NCBI GenBank assembly: GCA_025361065.1
Contig: JANYAY010000056.1
Coordinates: 1-40,772 of the forward strand
Direction of reading: 5' to 3'
Length of the DNA: 40,772 nt
Source of the DNA: Deltaproteobacteria bacterium
Lineage (GTDB): Bacteria; Desulfobacterota; Syntrophia; Syntrophales; Smithellaceae
Part shown: positions 7,241-15,809 of the stretch, one piece after another
How the letters are laid out: every line of letters starts with the position of its first letter
Position numbering within the stretch: the first letter of the stretch is position 1
Made by a program: the position numbers and the translations under genes
Notes under the pieces: model-generated
Told to the model about the DNA's origin: nothing
Database searches by the model: none
What the model saw: the letters and a program-made list of their open reading frames with translations, nothing else

Positions 7241-8302
7241 ATGCGTCCCGGTCATTTAAAAAGATCAAAAAAGGCAGGCCTCTTACCGGGCAGTCTGATT
7301 CATCTCGGCAACACGTACACCGAAAAACCGAAAATTACCCTTACCCGCTATAATGAAACATCTTTTTCGGAGAAAGAAATCAATTCATTTGCCGCTCTGG
7401 GTGCTCAAAAAGATGAACCGGGAATAATCTGGATCGCTGTGGACGGATTACAGAATACGGAATTGCTCGAAGAACTGGGCAATATCTTTGGCCTGCATCC
7501 CCTCGTTCTGGAAGATATTCTCAATACCGACCAGCGTCCCAAAATGGAAGATTATTGTGATTACCTTTACATCGTCCTGCGTAATTTTAACGGACAGAGT
7601 AACGGCGACCTAATCTCCGAGCAAATTAGTATCATTTTGGGTAAAAATTTTGTCCTTTCTTTCCGGGAAAAAGAGAGCACCATCTTCGAACCGATACAGG
7701 AAAGACTGCGCAACAACAAAGGCCGCATCCGGAAATTCGGCGCTGACTATCTTGTCCACGCCATCATTGATAGTATTGTGGACAACTATTTTATCGTTCT
7801 GGAGGGGCTGGAAGAAAAAATAGAGTTTCTGGAAGATGATTTATTGAAAAAGCCAACTCCGGTAATGCTTCAGGCGATTCATGAACTGAAAAGAGAATTG
7901 ATCCTCCTGCGCAAATCACTCTGGCCGCTACGGGAAGCAATAAGCGCTCTGGAGCGATCGGATTCTCCGTTAATAAGTGAATCAACAGGTATTTATTTTA
8001 AAGACATATTCGACCATGTTATTGCTCTTATTGACTCTGTGGAAACATTCCGGGATATGCTCTCCGGTATGCTGGATATTTACCTTTCTTCCGTCAGCAA
8101 CAAACTTAATGAAGTGATGAAAGTCCTGACTATAATTGCCACTATCTTCATGCCTTTGACTTTCCTGGCCGGTGTTTATGGCATGAATTTTAAATTTATG
8201 CCCGAACTGGAATGGCGCTGGGGCTATTTCGGTGTTTTAGGAATTATGCTGGCCGTTGCCTTATTTATGGTCCATTACTTCAAGAAGAAAAAATGGTTCT
8301 AG
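7241..8302 (+). CDS. corA: CorA-family magnesium/cobalt transporter
   Basis: A 353-residue CorA channel for Mg2+ (or Co2+). The N-terminal cytoplasmic domain (to about residue 240) includes the motif HPLVLEDILNTDQRPK. A long helix region follows, then two C-terminal membrane helices with the signature Y-G-M-N at the end of the first, and a basic K-K-K-K-W-F tail. The length is normal for the family. The ATG lies 2 bases after the cyclase stop codon, so the two genes are probably cotranscribed and translationally linked. The pairing fits ion homeostasis under c-di-AMP control, which is inference. Confidence 0.9.
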   Translation: MRPGHLKRSKKAGLLPGSLIHLGNTYTEKPKITLTRYNETSFSEKEINSFAALGAQKDEPGIIWIAVDGLQNTELLEELGNIFGLHPLVLEDILNTDQRPKMEDYCDYLYIVLRNFNGQSNGDLISEQISIILGKNFVLSFREKESTIFEPIQERLRNNKGRIRKFGADYLVHAIIDSIVDNYFIVLEGLEEKIEFLEDDLLKKPTPVMLQAIHELKRELILLRKSLWPLREAISALERSDSPLISESTGIYFKDIFDHVIALIDSVETFRDMLSGMLDIYLSSVSNKLNEVMKVLTIIATIFMPLTFLAGVYGMNFKFMPELEWRWGYFGVLGIMLAVALFMVHYFKKKKWF

Positions 8303-8561
8303 GATGAGCAAAATGGTTGCATTAGTTATAAAAATATGCTCAATTTAAAGGGCATTGGAACTTTCGGCAACACTACAGAAAAAAGGTTTTAGTTTAATCC
8401 CGCTGCTGTGGGGCGAGCGTTAATTCTCGTGAGCTCGCTCGCGATATAATGAAGTTCATTTCATACCTCGACAGAGAGATCGCGAGATGGCTGATTTAAC
8501 CCCGACCTCAGATAATAAGCCAGACGGTTCGGGCACACAATAAATTTAGGGGGCAATGAGT
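8303..8561. other. Intergenic region with a palindromic repeat
   Basis: No gene seen. An 8-bp inverted repeat, CTCGCGAT at 8438-8445 and ATCGCGAG at 8479-8486, encloses about 33 bases. A GC-rich CCCGCTGCTGTGGGG hairpin-like stretch lies near 8398-8413. They resemble the other small palindromic elements of the window. The rubrerythrin-like gene starts just downstream; no strong promoter was recognised. Confidence 0.5.
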
Positions 8562-9041
8562 ATGCAAGTTTTTGAAGCAAGTGATATAGTGGAAATAGCA
8601 ATCCGGATTGAAGAAAACGGCACGAACTTCTACAAGTATGCCGAGCAGATCGCTAAGCAGGAAGAAGCAAAAAAACTTTTTGCCGATTTGGCTGTGGCGG
8701 AAATCGCCCACAAAAAGACTTTTGAAGGCATTTTTGCAAAAATGGAAAAATACAGCCCGCCGGAAAGTTACGCAGGTGAATATGGCTCATATCTGCGTGA
8801 TTATGTGGACAGCAATATAATTTTTACCAGGGAAGCGATGGATAAAGAACTTTCGAAAGTTAAGGATACTCTGTCGGCTCTCGATTTTGCCATCAGACGG
8901 GAAATGGATTCCATTCTTTATTACCATGAAATAAAAAGATTTGTGCCGCCAGCCCAGCATGGCGCTATAGATCAGATCATTGATGAAGAAAGGAAGCATT
9001 TTTCCAGTTTATCAGAAGCCAAAAAACGATATTGCGCCTAA
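8562..9041 (+). CDS. Rubrerythrin-like ferritin-fold protein
   Basis: About 159 residues forming a four-helix ferritin-like domain. The expected di-iron ligands are visible: E in the first helix (R-I-E-E-N-G), A-E-I-A-H in the second, a glutamate in the third (F-A-I-R-R-E-M-D), and D-E-E-R-K-H in the last. Rubrerythrins reduce peroxide and protect anaerobes from oxygen. The C-terminal rubredoxin-like CxxC domain of classical rubrerythrin is absent, so an electron donor must be separate. The second ATG (8562) is preferred because the AGGGGG site at 8548-8553 is 8 bases away, against 2 bases for the ATG at 8556. The next gene follows 14 bases later, so an operon is likely. Confidence 0.8.
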   Translation: MQVFEASDIVEIAIRIEENGTNFYKYAEQIAKQEEAKKLFADLAVAEIAHKKTFEGIFAKMEKYSPPESYAGEYGSYLRDYVDSNIIFTREAMDKELSKVKDTLSALDFAIRREMDSILYYHEIKRFVPPAQHGAIDQIIDEERKHFSSLSEAKKRYCA

Positions 9042-9055
9042 GGAAAGGATTGATT

Positions 9056-9739
9056 ATGTCCACAATGGAGTTGAAAAAAGATGGTACGGTATATGTCCTC
9101 AGTCTGACTAATGGCGCAAAAGCCAACACTTTTACTGAAGATGTAATTAATGAATATAATTCTGTTCTTGACGAGTTGGAAGCAGCACCCGGCAATTCCG
9201 CATTGGTAATTACCAGCACCGATCCCAAATTCTGGTCTAATGGCATTAACCTGGAATGGATTATTACCAAGCCATCTAATTATTTTATCCAGTTTGCCTC
9301 TATGCTGGATAGACTTTATCTGCGCTTTGCTTTATTGGACATGCCGACCGTCGGCTGCTTGACCGGTCATACTTACGCCGGCGCCGCAATCCTCGCTGCC
9401 ACTTTGGATTTCCGTCTAATGCGCGCTGATCGCGGATTTTTTTGTTTTCCGGAAGTTGATATCAAAATTCCCTTTTCCCCAATTATGCAGGAGATTTTAA
9501 AATATTTGCCCGATCAACAAGCTGTTGCCGAACTTGTTCTCATGGGCAAGAGAGTCGGCGGGGAAGAAGCATTAAAGATGAAGATTGTATCCGCAATTTA
9601 CCCGGGAGACGTTCTCTTGCCGAAAGCTCTGGAGATGGCCCAATTCCTTTCCCAGAAGGATCGCAAGACTTACACCTTACTGAAAAGAAATATGCGCAGC
9701 AGTCTGGGCAAGATGCAACGGAACCTGCCGGGTATGTAA
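9056..9739 (+). CDS. Enoyl-CoA hydratase/isomerase family protein
   Basis: A 227-residue crotonase-fold protein. The oxyanion-hole region reads F-W-S-N-G-I-N-L, and the second motif G-H-T-Y-A-G-A-A-I-L is followed by D-F-R-L-M-R-A-D-R-G-F and P-E-V-D-I-K-I-P-F. This pattern is closer to delta3,delta2-enoyl-CoA isomerases than to hydratases, because only one of the two hydratase acidic residues seems present (E in F-P-E-V-D). Such an enzyme would shift double bonds during fatty-acid or cyclic-acid beta-oxidation. The ATG at 9056 has AAGGAAAGGA just upstream. The protein is slightly shorter than the usual 250-260 residues. The substrate is unknown. Confidence 0.8.
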   Translation: MSTMELKKDGTVYVLSLTNGAKANTFTEDVINEYNSVLDELEAAPGNSALVITSTDPKFWSNGINLEWIITKPSNYFIQFASMLDRLYLRFALLDMPTVGCLTGHTYAGAAILAATLDFRLMRADRGFFCFPEVDIKIPFSPIMQEILKYLPDQQAVAELVLMGKRVGGEEALKMKIVSAIYPGDVLLPKALEMAQFLSQKDRKTYTLLKRNMRSSLGKMQRNLPGM

Positions 9740-9826
9740 TACATTGATAAAAAATATGTTGCTGTATTTTTAATTGCCCCACGTTTTTTTTCAGCTGGTA
9801 ACTATTCATCCATCCCTATAGAACTG

Positions 9827-9870
9827 GATCCCGGATAGCCCGAAGCCACCTCGCTTCAGCTTCCGGGATC
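9827..9870. repeat. Palindromic repeat
   Basis: GATCCCGG at 9827-9834 pairs with CCGGGATC at 9863-9870, enclosing a segment with its own GAAGC/GCTTC pairing. This is another member of the small hairpin repeat class that also occurs at 271, 1529 and 31791. It lies between the isomerase-like gene and the HD-domain gene; its position does not show a terminator-type T run. Confidence 0.65.
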
Positions 9871-9967
9871 AATTCCGCTGGCGCTTCAAACTGCACTGCG
9901 TTTGTTTTCAGCGAGCGTCATTGATTTAAAATTGATCTTTTGTGCGGAATATTGTACACAATCCGCC

Positions 9968-11386
9968 ATGGGAAAAACTGCTCACCTCAATTATAATTTT
10001 TATAAGGGCATGGCGCTGATTGCTGATCCTATTCATCAGTATGCCTTTTTTACCGTTCCGCAAGATAACGACGCCAAAGAAACAACGGAAAAAGACCTGA
10101 TTGATTCTCCCTGGTTGCAAAGGTTAAGACGGATTTACCAGTTGCAGAGTGCCCGCTGGGTTTATCCGGCGGCGGAGCACTCCCGTTTCCAGCATTCCTT
10201 AGGAACAATGCATGTAGCCGGTGAATTTGCCAAGCACCTTTATCCCAGTTTGTGTGATGTTTGCCACGATACTCCTTCTTTAAATTACATCGAAGAGTTG
10301 ATGCGTCTTGCCGGATTATTGCACGATGTGGGGCATGGGCCATACGGGCACTTCTTTGATGAACATTATTTGAGCAATTGGGGATTAACTCATGAATTAA
10401 TCGGCCAGCATATTATCATTAAGAAACTCGGGAGGACTATATCACGCATCAAACGCAGCCCCGCCGGTGCTTTTACGGACAGAGAAATTTTAGATCCGGG
10501 GCAAATAGCCTTTTTGATAAAAGTGCCGGAAGCTGAAGAAGAAAATCAGCCGCGCTGGCTGCATTTGCTGCGGCAGCTTTTTTCCGGCATTTATACGGTG
10601 GATAATCTGGACTACGTCCAGCGCGACGCCTACATGACCGGATTTTCGCTCGACATGGTCGATATCCCCCGCCTGCGTTATTATACTTTTTTCACCAATG
10701 AAGGTATTACCCTGCATCAATCGGGCATATCCGCAATGGGGCGATTTCTCAATGCCCGCTTAAACCTTTATAGCAATGTTTATTTTCACCGGACAACACG
10801 CGCCCTGGATTTGCACTTGCAGGAAATATTCCACGATACAATGACACTGATCTTACCCGGCAATCCGTTGAAAAATCTGGAGGGCTACCAGAACTGCGAC
10901 GAATGGTCTTTGTTCAATGAAGTGCAAAGCTGGCTTACGGCAAAAGATGCAACAAAAAGAAAGTTGGCCGGCGAGTGGAAAAAGCTTTATGACCGGAAAG
11001 TAAAATGGAAGATGTCGTTTTCTACGGAAATTTCCGTAGCTCAGATTCATCGTGGTACGGGCTTTTCTTCGGCGAAAGATTACGAAGTAAAAATCAGAGA
11101 GCGTCTGCCGGCAAAGCTAAAAGGGATTTCTTTTAAAGTTGATCTGGCAACCCAGGACCCGCGGCCACTCAATCCAATGGCCGAATCGGGCAAAAGAGTC
11201 AATATTTTTAACCCGGTTACGGGCATTACATCGCAGGAACCCCTGGAGGAAATATATCGTTTTATTCCGGCCAGGGTCATGCATTTCCGGGTGTTTGCCT
11301 TAAACCATGATTATGATGAAGTACTCTCTTTTGCTGCGGAAAATGCACTAAATGCGCAAGAGACGGCAATGCCGACGAATGTTTGA
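9968..11386 (+). CDS. HD-domain phosphohydrolase (dGTPase/SAMHD1-like, COG1078 type)
   Basis: A roughly 473-residue cytoplasmic protein. Near the N-terminus is I-A-D-P-I-H, then S-P-W-L-Q-R-L-R-R-I-Y-Q-L, then H-S-R-F-Q-H-S-L-G, L-L-H-D-V-G-H-G-P-Y-G-H and a later V-D-N-L-D-Y-V-Q-R-D. These provide the metal-binding H...HD...D of the HD superfamily in the arrangement of SAMHD1-like dNTP triphosphohydrolases. The start is uncertain: ATG at 9968 is chosen, a TTG at 9902 and an ATG at 10010 are alternatives, and none has a good Shine-Dalgarno sequence. Its 3' end overlaps the nrdD-like gene, so a shared role in nucleotide pools is plausible. Confidence 0.8.
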   Translation: MGKTAHLNYNFYKGMALIADPIHQYAFFTVPQDNDAKETTEKDLIDSPWLQRLRRIYQLQSARWVYPAAEHSRFQHSLGTMHVAGEFAKHLYPSLCDVCHDTPSLNYIEELMRLAGLLHDVGHGPYGHFFDEHYLSNWGLTHELIGQHIIIKKLGRTISRIKRSPAGAFTDREILDPGQIAFLIKVPEAEEENQPRWLHLLRQLFSGIYTVDNLDYVQRDAYMTGFSLDMVDIPRLRYYTFFTNEGITLHQSGISAMGRFLNARLNLYSNVYFHRTTRALDLHLQEIFHDTMTLILPGNPLKNLEGYQNCDEWSLFNEVQSWLTAKDATKRKLAGEWKKLYDRKVKWKMSFSTEISVAQIHRGTGFSSAKDYEVKIRERLPAKLKGISFKVDLATQDPRPLNPMAESGKRVNIFNPVTGITSQEPLEEIYRFIPARVMHFRVFALNHDYDEVLSFAAENALNAQETAMPTNV

Positions 11387-13460
11387 TATGGTTGAAAATC
11401 CTGAAACAACAGACTTAACTCTTTTTGTCCGCACTTCCGGCGAAGAGATCGCCCGCTGGAACCGCCAGCGCATTGTAGATGCGTTGGTGCGTGAAGCGGA
11501 GATCGACTACTTGCTGGCTGAGGAAATATCAAAGGAAGTGGAGAAACAGATTTTCTCTTCCAGTATCGGAATACTCACAACTGCCCTGATCCGTGAACTG
11601 GTTAATGCCAGACTCATTGAAAGAGGACTGGAAAAAGAACGCCGGCTCCACGGTAGACTTGGGTTTCCGCTTTATGATGTTCGCCAATTGATCCTGCATC
11701 AAAATAAGGAAAATGCTAATATCCCTCATTCTCCCGAAGGCACAAATCTTCTTTTTGCCGAAGGTATTAAAAAGGAATTTTCTCTCTACGATGTCTTCTC
11801 GCCGGATATAGGCGAAGCGCATGCCGCCGGCGACATACATATTCACGGGTTGGGTTACATTGATCGTCCTTACAGTTGCTGCCAATCTTTGGAATATCTG
11901 AAAAAAAATGGATTAAAGTTACCGCAGGCGATCAATTCTGCGAAACCCGCCAAGCATGCGGAAGTATTGCTGGCTCATATGGTACGTTTCAGTGCAATCC
12001 TGCAGGGGCATTTTACCGGGACAATAAGCTGGGATGCACTGAACATTTCTTTTGCACCTTACCTGGGAGAAATGACCGATAAAGAAGTACGGCAGTTTGC
12101 CCAAATGCTGATCTATGAATTTTCACAACTGGCTGCCACACGCGGTGGTCAGGCCCTTTATACGGATATTCATCTTTACTGTGAAGTTCCGGACCACTGG
12201 GCAGGACTTCCCGCCATAGGTTCCGGTGGGAAACTTACCGGGAAGAATTATGGTGACTATGCTCCAGATGCGATACGTTTTGCCCGGGCTATAATGGAAG
12301 TGTTCAAAAAAGGTGATGCGACCGGGAAGCCATTCATCTTACCGCGGCCACTATTGCATATAACGGAATCTTTTTTGCAGATGAAATCCTCTTTAGAACT
12401 TTTACGGCTGGCCTGTGAAGTGGCGAGCTGTAAAGGGAATATGTGTTTTGTGTTTGATCGCGATGAAGATGCCCGCTCTTTTGTCTGTTGTAAGGCTGGT
12501 TGTGATGATAGCACCGGTTGCAATTGGGAATTGGAAAAGCCCTGGCTGCTGCGCACCGCAGCTATCCAGAGTGTCACCTTAAATTTACCGCGCATCGCTT
12601 ATAAGGCTGGGGGAGATGAGAAGATTTTGTGGGGTCTGCTTCAGGAATTTACCGCAAACGCCGTGAAGGCGCATATTCAGAAAAAAGACTTTTTGGAGAA
12701 ACTTCTGTCCTATGCCGATCAGGGGCCACTGGCTGTGCTGGCGATGAACAATGACGGTTTCCCCTATTTGAGAATGAACCGGGCATTTTACATTGTCGGT
12801 ATTGTCGGGTTGAACGAGCTGGTTCAAATCCATCTGGGCAAACAATTACATGAAGCGCCGGAAGCGCTGGATTTTGGTCTGAATGTTGTGAAGTATTTGC
12901 AAAATGAAATCAAGCACTGGAGCATCGATGCGGCTATGAAATTTGTATTGGAGCAGTCACCGGCGGAAACTACGACTTACCGTTTTGCCAGACTGGATTT
13001 AAAATATCATTCTCCTGCTGCCGGTCGCTATGTGAAGGGCAATATTTCCGAAGGGGCAATTTATTACACCAACTCCACACACCTGAATGTTGCAGCGGAG
13101 ATTGCGCCTTTGCAAAGAGTAATTCAGGAAGGTTTTTTCCACAAGTACCTGGAAGGAGAGATTATCACGCATTTGCAACTGGGCAGCTCTAATCCTGATA
13201 AAGAAGAACTCTGCCAGTTTGTAAAAGATGCATTTTATAAATCAGCCAATCGCCAGATTGATTTTACACCGGAATTTACTTCCTGTGCCGCATGCGGCAA
13301 AACTGCGCCGGGGTTAAATGAGAAGTGTATATATTGCGGATCAACCGAAATAGAGGGCATAGCGCGACTTACCAAATACTACAGCAAAACATCCGGTTGG
13401 AACAAAGGAAAGCTGGCAGAGCTAAAAAACAGAAAAGTAAATGTGATTTTTAATCAGTAA
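11379..13460 (+). CDS. nrdD: NrdD-like anaerobic ribonucleoside-triphosphate reductase lacking the radical glycine
   Basis: A 693-residue homologue of class III ribonucleotide reductase. It begins with an ATP-cone (about 14-100). The core has G-D-I-H-I-H-G-L-G-Y with C-C nearby, the finger-loop region with F-V-C-C and Q-S-V-T-L-N-L-P-R, and a C-terminal zinc site (C-A-A-C ... C-I-Y-C). The C-terminal motif, normally R-x-T-G-Y-Y ... W-N-x-G-K, reads R-L-T-K-Y-Y ... W-N-K-G-K, so lysine (codon 13374-13376) stands where the radical glycine should be. No nrdG activase is present in the window. ATG 11379 overlaps the HD gene by 8 bases; ATG 11388 and ATG 11352 are alternatives. Membership is clear; catalytic competence is doubtful. 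Confidence 0.85.
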   Translation: MFDMVENPETTDLTLFVRTSGEEIARWNRQRIVDALVREAEIDYLLAEEISKEVEKQIFSSSIGILTTALIRELVNARLIERGLEKERRLHGRLGFPLYDVRQLILHQNKENANIPHSPEGTNLLFAEGIKKEFSLYDVFSPDIGEAHAAGDIHIHGLGYIDRPYSCCQSLEYLKKNGLKLPQAINSAKPAKHAEVLLAHMVRFSAILQGHFTGTISWDALNISFAPYLGEMTDKEVRQFAQMLIYEFSQLAATRGGQALYTDIHLYCEVPDHWAGLPAIGSGGKLTGKNYGDYAPDAIRFARAIMEVFKKGDATGKPFILPRPLLHITESFLQMKSSLELLRLACEVASCKGNMCFVFDRDEDARSFVCCKAGCDDSTGCNWELEKPWLLRTAAIQSVTLNLPRIAYKAGGDEKILWGLLQEFTANAVKAHIQKKDFLEKLLSYADQGPLAVLAMNNDGFPYLRMNRAFYIVGIVGLNELVQIHLGKQLHEAPEALDFGLNVVKYLQNEIKHWSIDAAMKFVLEQSPAETTTYRFARLDLKYHSPAAGRYVKGNISEGAIYYTNSTHLNVAAEIAPLQRVIQEGFFHKYLEGEIITHLQLGSSNPDKEELCQFVKDAFYKSANRQIDFTPEFTSCAACGKTAPGLNEKCIYCGSTEIEGIARLTKYYSKTSGWNKGKLAELKNRKVNVIFNQ

Positions 13461-13463
13461 CAT

Positions 13464-13485
13464 ACGGGGATTTTCTTATCCCCGT
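13464..13485 (+). terminator. Possible terminator hairpin after nrdD
   Basis: ACGGGGAT (13464-13471) pairs perfectly with ATCCCCGT (13478-13485) around a 6-base loop, 4 bases after the nrdD stop. The following CTTCGTG lacks a proper T run, so it may be an inefficient terminator or an mRNA-stabilising hairpin. Confidence 0.45.
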
Positions 13486-13553
13486 CTTCGTGTGAATAGA
13501 CCATTTTTAAAAATAAGAGCGACAACAGAAAGCATTCAAGGGAGCTGATAAAG

Positions 13554-15809
13554 ATGGAACATATCCGTCTGTTGCTGGATATCGGAGAACTGAACTGGGT
13601 TTTTAAAGATAGTGCCGATACGGAGGCGTTACTGCAAAATATTGTCAAGATGGTCGCCCGGCACATGAAAGCCGATGTCTGCTCGATTTATTTTTTTGAT
13701 GACAACAACCAGGAGCTGGTGCTGCGTGCCAATGTCGGCTTGAAACCGGATTCCATAGGAAAAATCAAAATGAAACTCGGCGAAGGAATTGCCGGCGCCT
13801 GCCTGAAAAACATCGAACCGATTTGTACCGCCGATAGCCTTGTCCATCCTGATTTCAAGTATTTTCCGGGAACAAACGAAGAACTTTATAAAGCGTTTCT
13901 CGCCGAGCCGATAACCAGCAAAGCATCAAGAGTGGGTGTCTTAGTTCTGCAAAGAAAGGAAGAGAATCATTTTTCGGAAGACGACGTGCTGGCAGTGCGG
14001 ATCATAACTTCGCAACTGGCCGCACTGATTGAAAACGCAAAGCTGATGACTTCAATGAATCAGTATATAAAACAAATGGCCACAGTTGACCGGGGACCTC
14101 AGTTAGATGCTAAATTCATCAAGGGTAAGCCCGCCTCTCGTGGTTACGTTTATGGGAAGATTGCAATCATTGAAGACAGCAAAGCCTTTGAAAATCTGGA
14201 AACCATGTCATTTGAGAAAAGAACTCTCGGCGATTTCATCCATGCTCTGAAATCAACAGAGCAGCAGATAGAGCTTCTGCAAAAAAAAGTGGAGAAGAAT
14301 CTTACTGATGCGGCGTCCATGATTTTTACTTCCCATTTGATGATATTAAAAGATAAAACATTTATCAATGGTATCATGGAGCAGATAAGTAAAGGCAAGA
14401 ATCCTCCCGAAGCCGTAATGTCGATTGCCAAAAAGTATATCCATATTTTTCTGGCTAATGCTAACGAGTATATAAGAGAAAAAGCAAAAGATATAGAAGA
14501 TCTCGCCGTCCGTATCATTGCGAATCTGGTGAGAGATGAAATAAAGCTGCCTGGGGTAAAGAACCGAATAGTAATCGCGCGGGAATTTTATCCATCTGAT
14601 GTATTGAGGCTTTCATCGGAACAAATCAAAGGCGCTGTGCTGATCAGCGGCGGCGTGACATCCCATGTGTCCATTTTAGCCCGTTCACTGGGTATGCCGA
14701 TTGTGATAGCTAATGAACCGGCTCTGCTCAATATCAGCCCAGATGCGAAAATTCTGCTGGACGCGGAAATTGGGAATATTTATATAAATCCGCGGCCCGA
14801 TATTTTAAAAGAATTCAGCGACCGGCTCAGGAAAAAAAATAAAAAGGCTCCGGCGGCGATGACGCCCCGGACAAAAACAAAAGACGGCCTGAGGATTAAG
14901 CTGATGGCCAATGTCAACCTGCTGAAGGATGTTGATAGATTAAAAGAACTTGCCTGTGACGGCATAGGCCTTTACCGCTCGGAGTTTCCTTTTCTGATCA
15001 GAAGCAATTTCCCTTCGGAAGAAGAGCAATTTTTTATTTACAGGAAGCTTATGGAAGGCATGCCGGGCAAAGAAATTACCTTCCGCACGCTGGATGTCGG
15101 CGGCGATAAAATACTGTCTTATTCGCAGAAAACAAGGAAGGATAACCCCGTTCTGGGCTTGCGTTCAATTCGGTTTTCATTGGCCAACAGGGGAATATTT
15201 GCCGAGCAGATAAGGGCGATATTGCGCGCCGGTTATAAAGCCGATCTGCGCATTATGTTCCCGATGATTTTTTCGCTGGAAGAGTTTATCACCGCAAAAG
15301 AAGTCGTTCGGCAATGCTCCGCTGATTTAACAAGCGGGGGCATACCTCACAATGTCACGCCGCAAATAGGCATGATGGTGGAAATTCCCGCGGTTATTGA
15401 AATTATCAGCGAGTTTGCAGGTATTGCTGATTTTTTTTGCATCGGAACGAATGATCTCGTTCAATATATGCTGGCGGCGGACAGAAGTAATGAAGAGGTG
15501 GCCGATTATTATCTGCCGCATCATCCTGCTGTTCTAAGAGCTATAAAGAAGGTTGCCGCAGCAGCGCAGGCCGCAAAAATTGATATTTCCGTTTGCGGTG
15601 ATATGGCCAATTCCGCCGAATATATTAAATTCTTGATCGGGGCGGGAATAAGAAAGCTTAGTATGAATCCGGAATACTTAGGCGAAAATCAGAAAATCAT
15701 CGCAGCGCTGGACTCAAAGAAATGCCGGCAGTTGACTGAAGAAATTGTCTGTCTTTCCCGGGTAGACGATATTGAAAAAAAGCTTTGGCCGGAGAAACTA
15801 ATGATCTAG
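13554..15809 (+). CDS. ptsP: PTS-Ntr enzyme I, phosphoenolpyruvate-protein phosphotransferase
   Basis: A 751-residue protein with the EI-Ntr architecture. An N-terminal GAF domain (about 5-165) is followed by the PEP-utilising N-terminal domain (about 185-310), the swivelling phosphohistidine domain with G-G-V-T-S-H-V-S at residues 366-373 (His371), and the PEP-binding barrel (about 440-740) with G-L-Y-R-S-E, G-T-N-D-L and a C-G-D-M-A motif. The length matches PtsP of other proteobacteria. It takes phosphate from PEP and passes it to an NPr/HPr protein, linking carbon and nitrogen status. ATG 13554 has AAGGGAG at 13538-13544. Its stop codon overlaps that of the convergent menA. Confidence 0.92.
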   Translation: MEHIRLLLDIGELNWVFKDSADTEALLQNIVKMVARHMKADVCSIYFFDDNNQELVLRANVGLKPDSIGKIKMKLGEGIAGACLKNIEPICTADSLVHPDFKYFPGTNEELYKAFLAEPITSKASRVGVLVLQRKEENHFSEDDVLAVRIITSQLAALIENAKLMTSMNQYIKQMATVDRGPQLDAKFIKGKPASRGYVYGKIAIIEDSKAFENLETMSFEKRTLGDFIHALKSTEQQIELLQKKVEKNLTDAASMIFTSHLMILKDKTFINGIMEQISKGKNPPEAVMSIAKKYIHIFLANANEYIREKAKDIEDLAVRIIANLVRDEIKLPGVKNRIVIAREFYPSDVLRLSSEQIKGAVLISGGVTSHVSILARSLGMPIVIANEPALLNISPDAKILLDAEIGNIYINPRPDILKEFSDRLRKKNKKAPAAMTPRTKTKDGLRIKLMANVNLLKDVDRLKELACDGIGLYRSEFPFLIRSNFPSEEEQFFIYRKLMEGMPGKEITFRTLDVGGDKILSYSQKTRKDNPVLGLRSIRFSLANRGIFAEQIRAILRAGYKADLRIMFPMIFSLEEFITAKEVVRQCSADLTSGGIPHNVTPQIGMMVEIPAVIEIISEFAGIADFFCIGTNDLVQYMLAADRSNEEVADYYLPHHPAVLRAIKKVAAAAQAAKIDISVCGDMANSAEYIKFLIGAGIRKLSMNPEYLGENQKIIAALDSKKCRQLTEEIVCLSRVDDIEKKLWPEKLMI

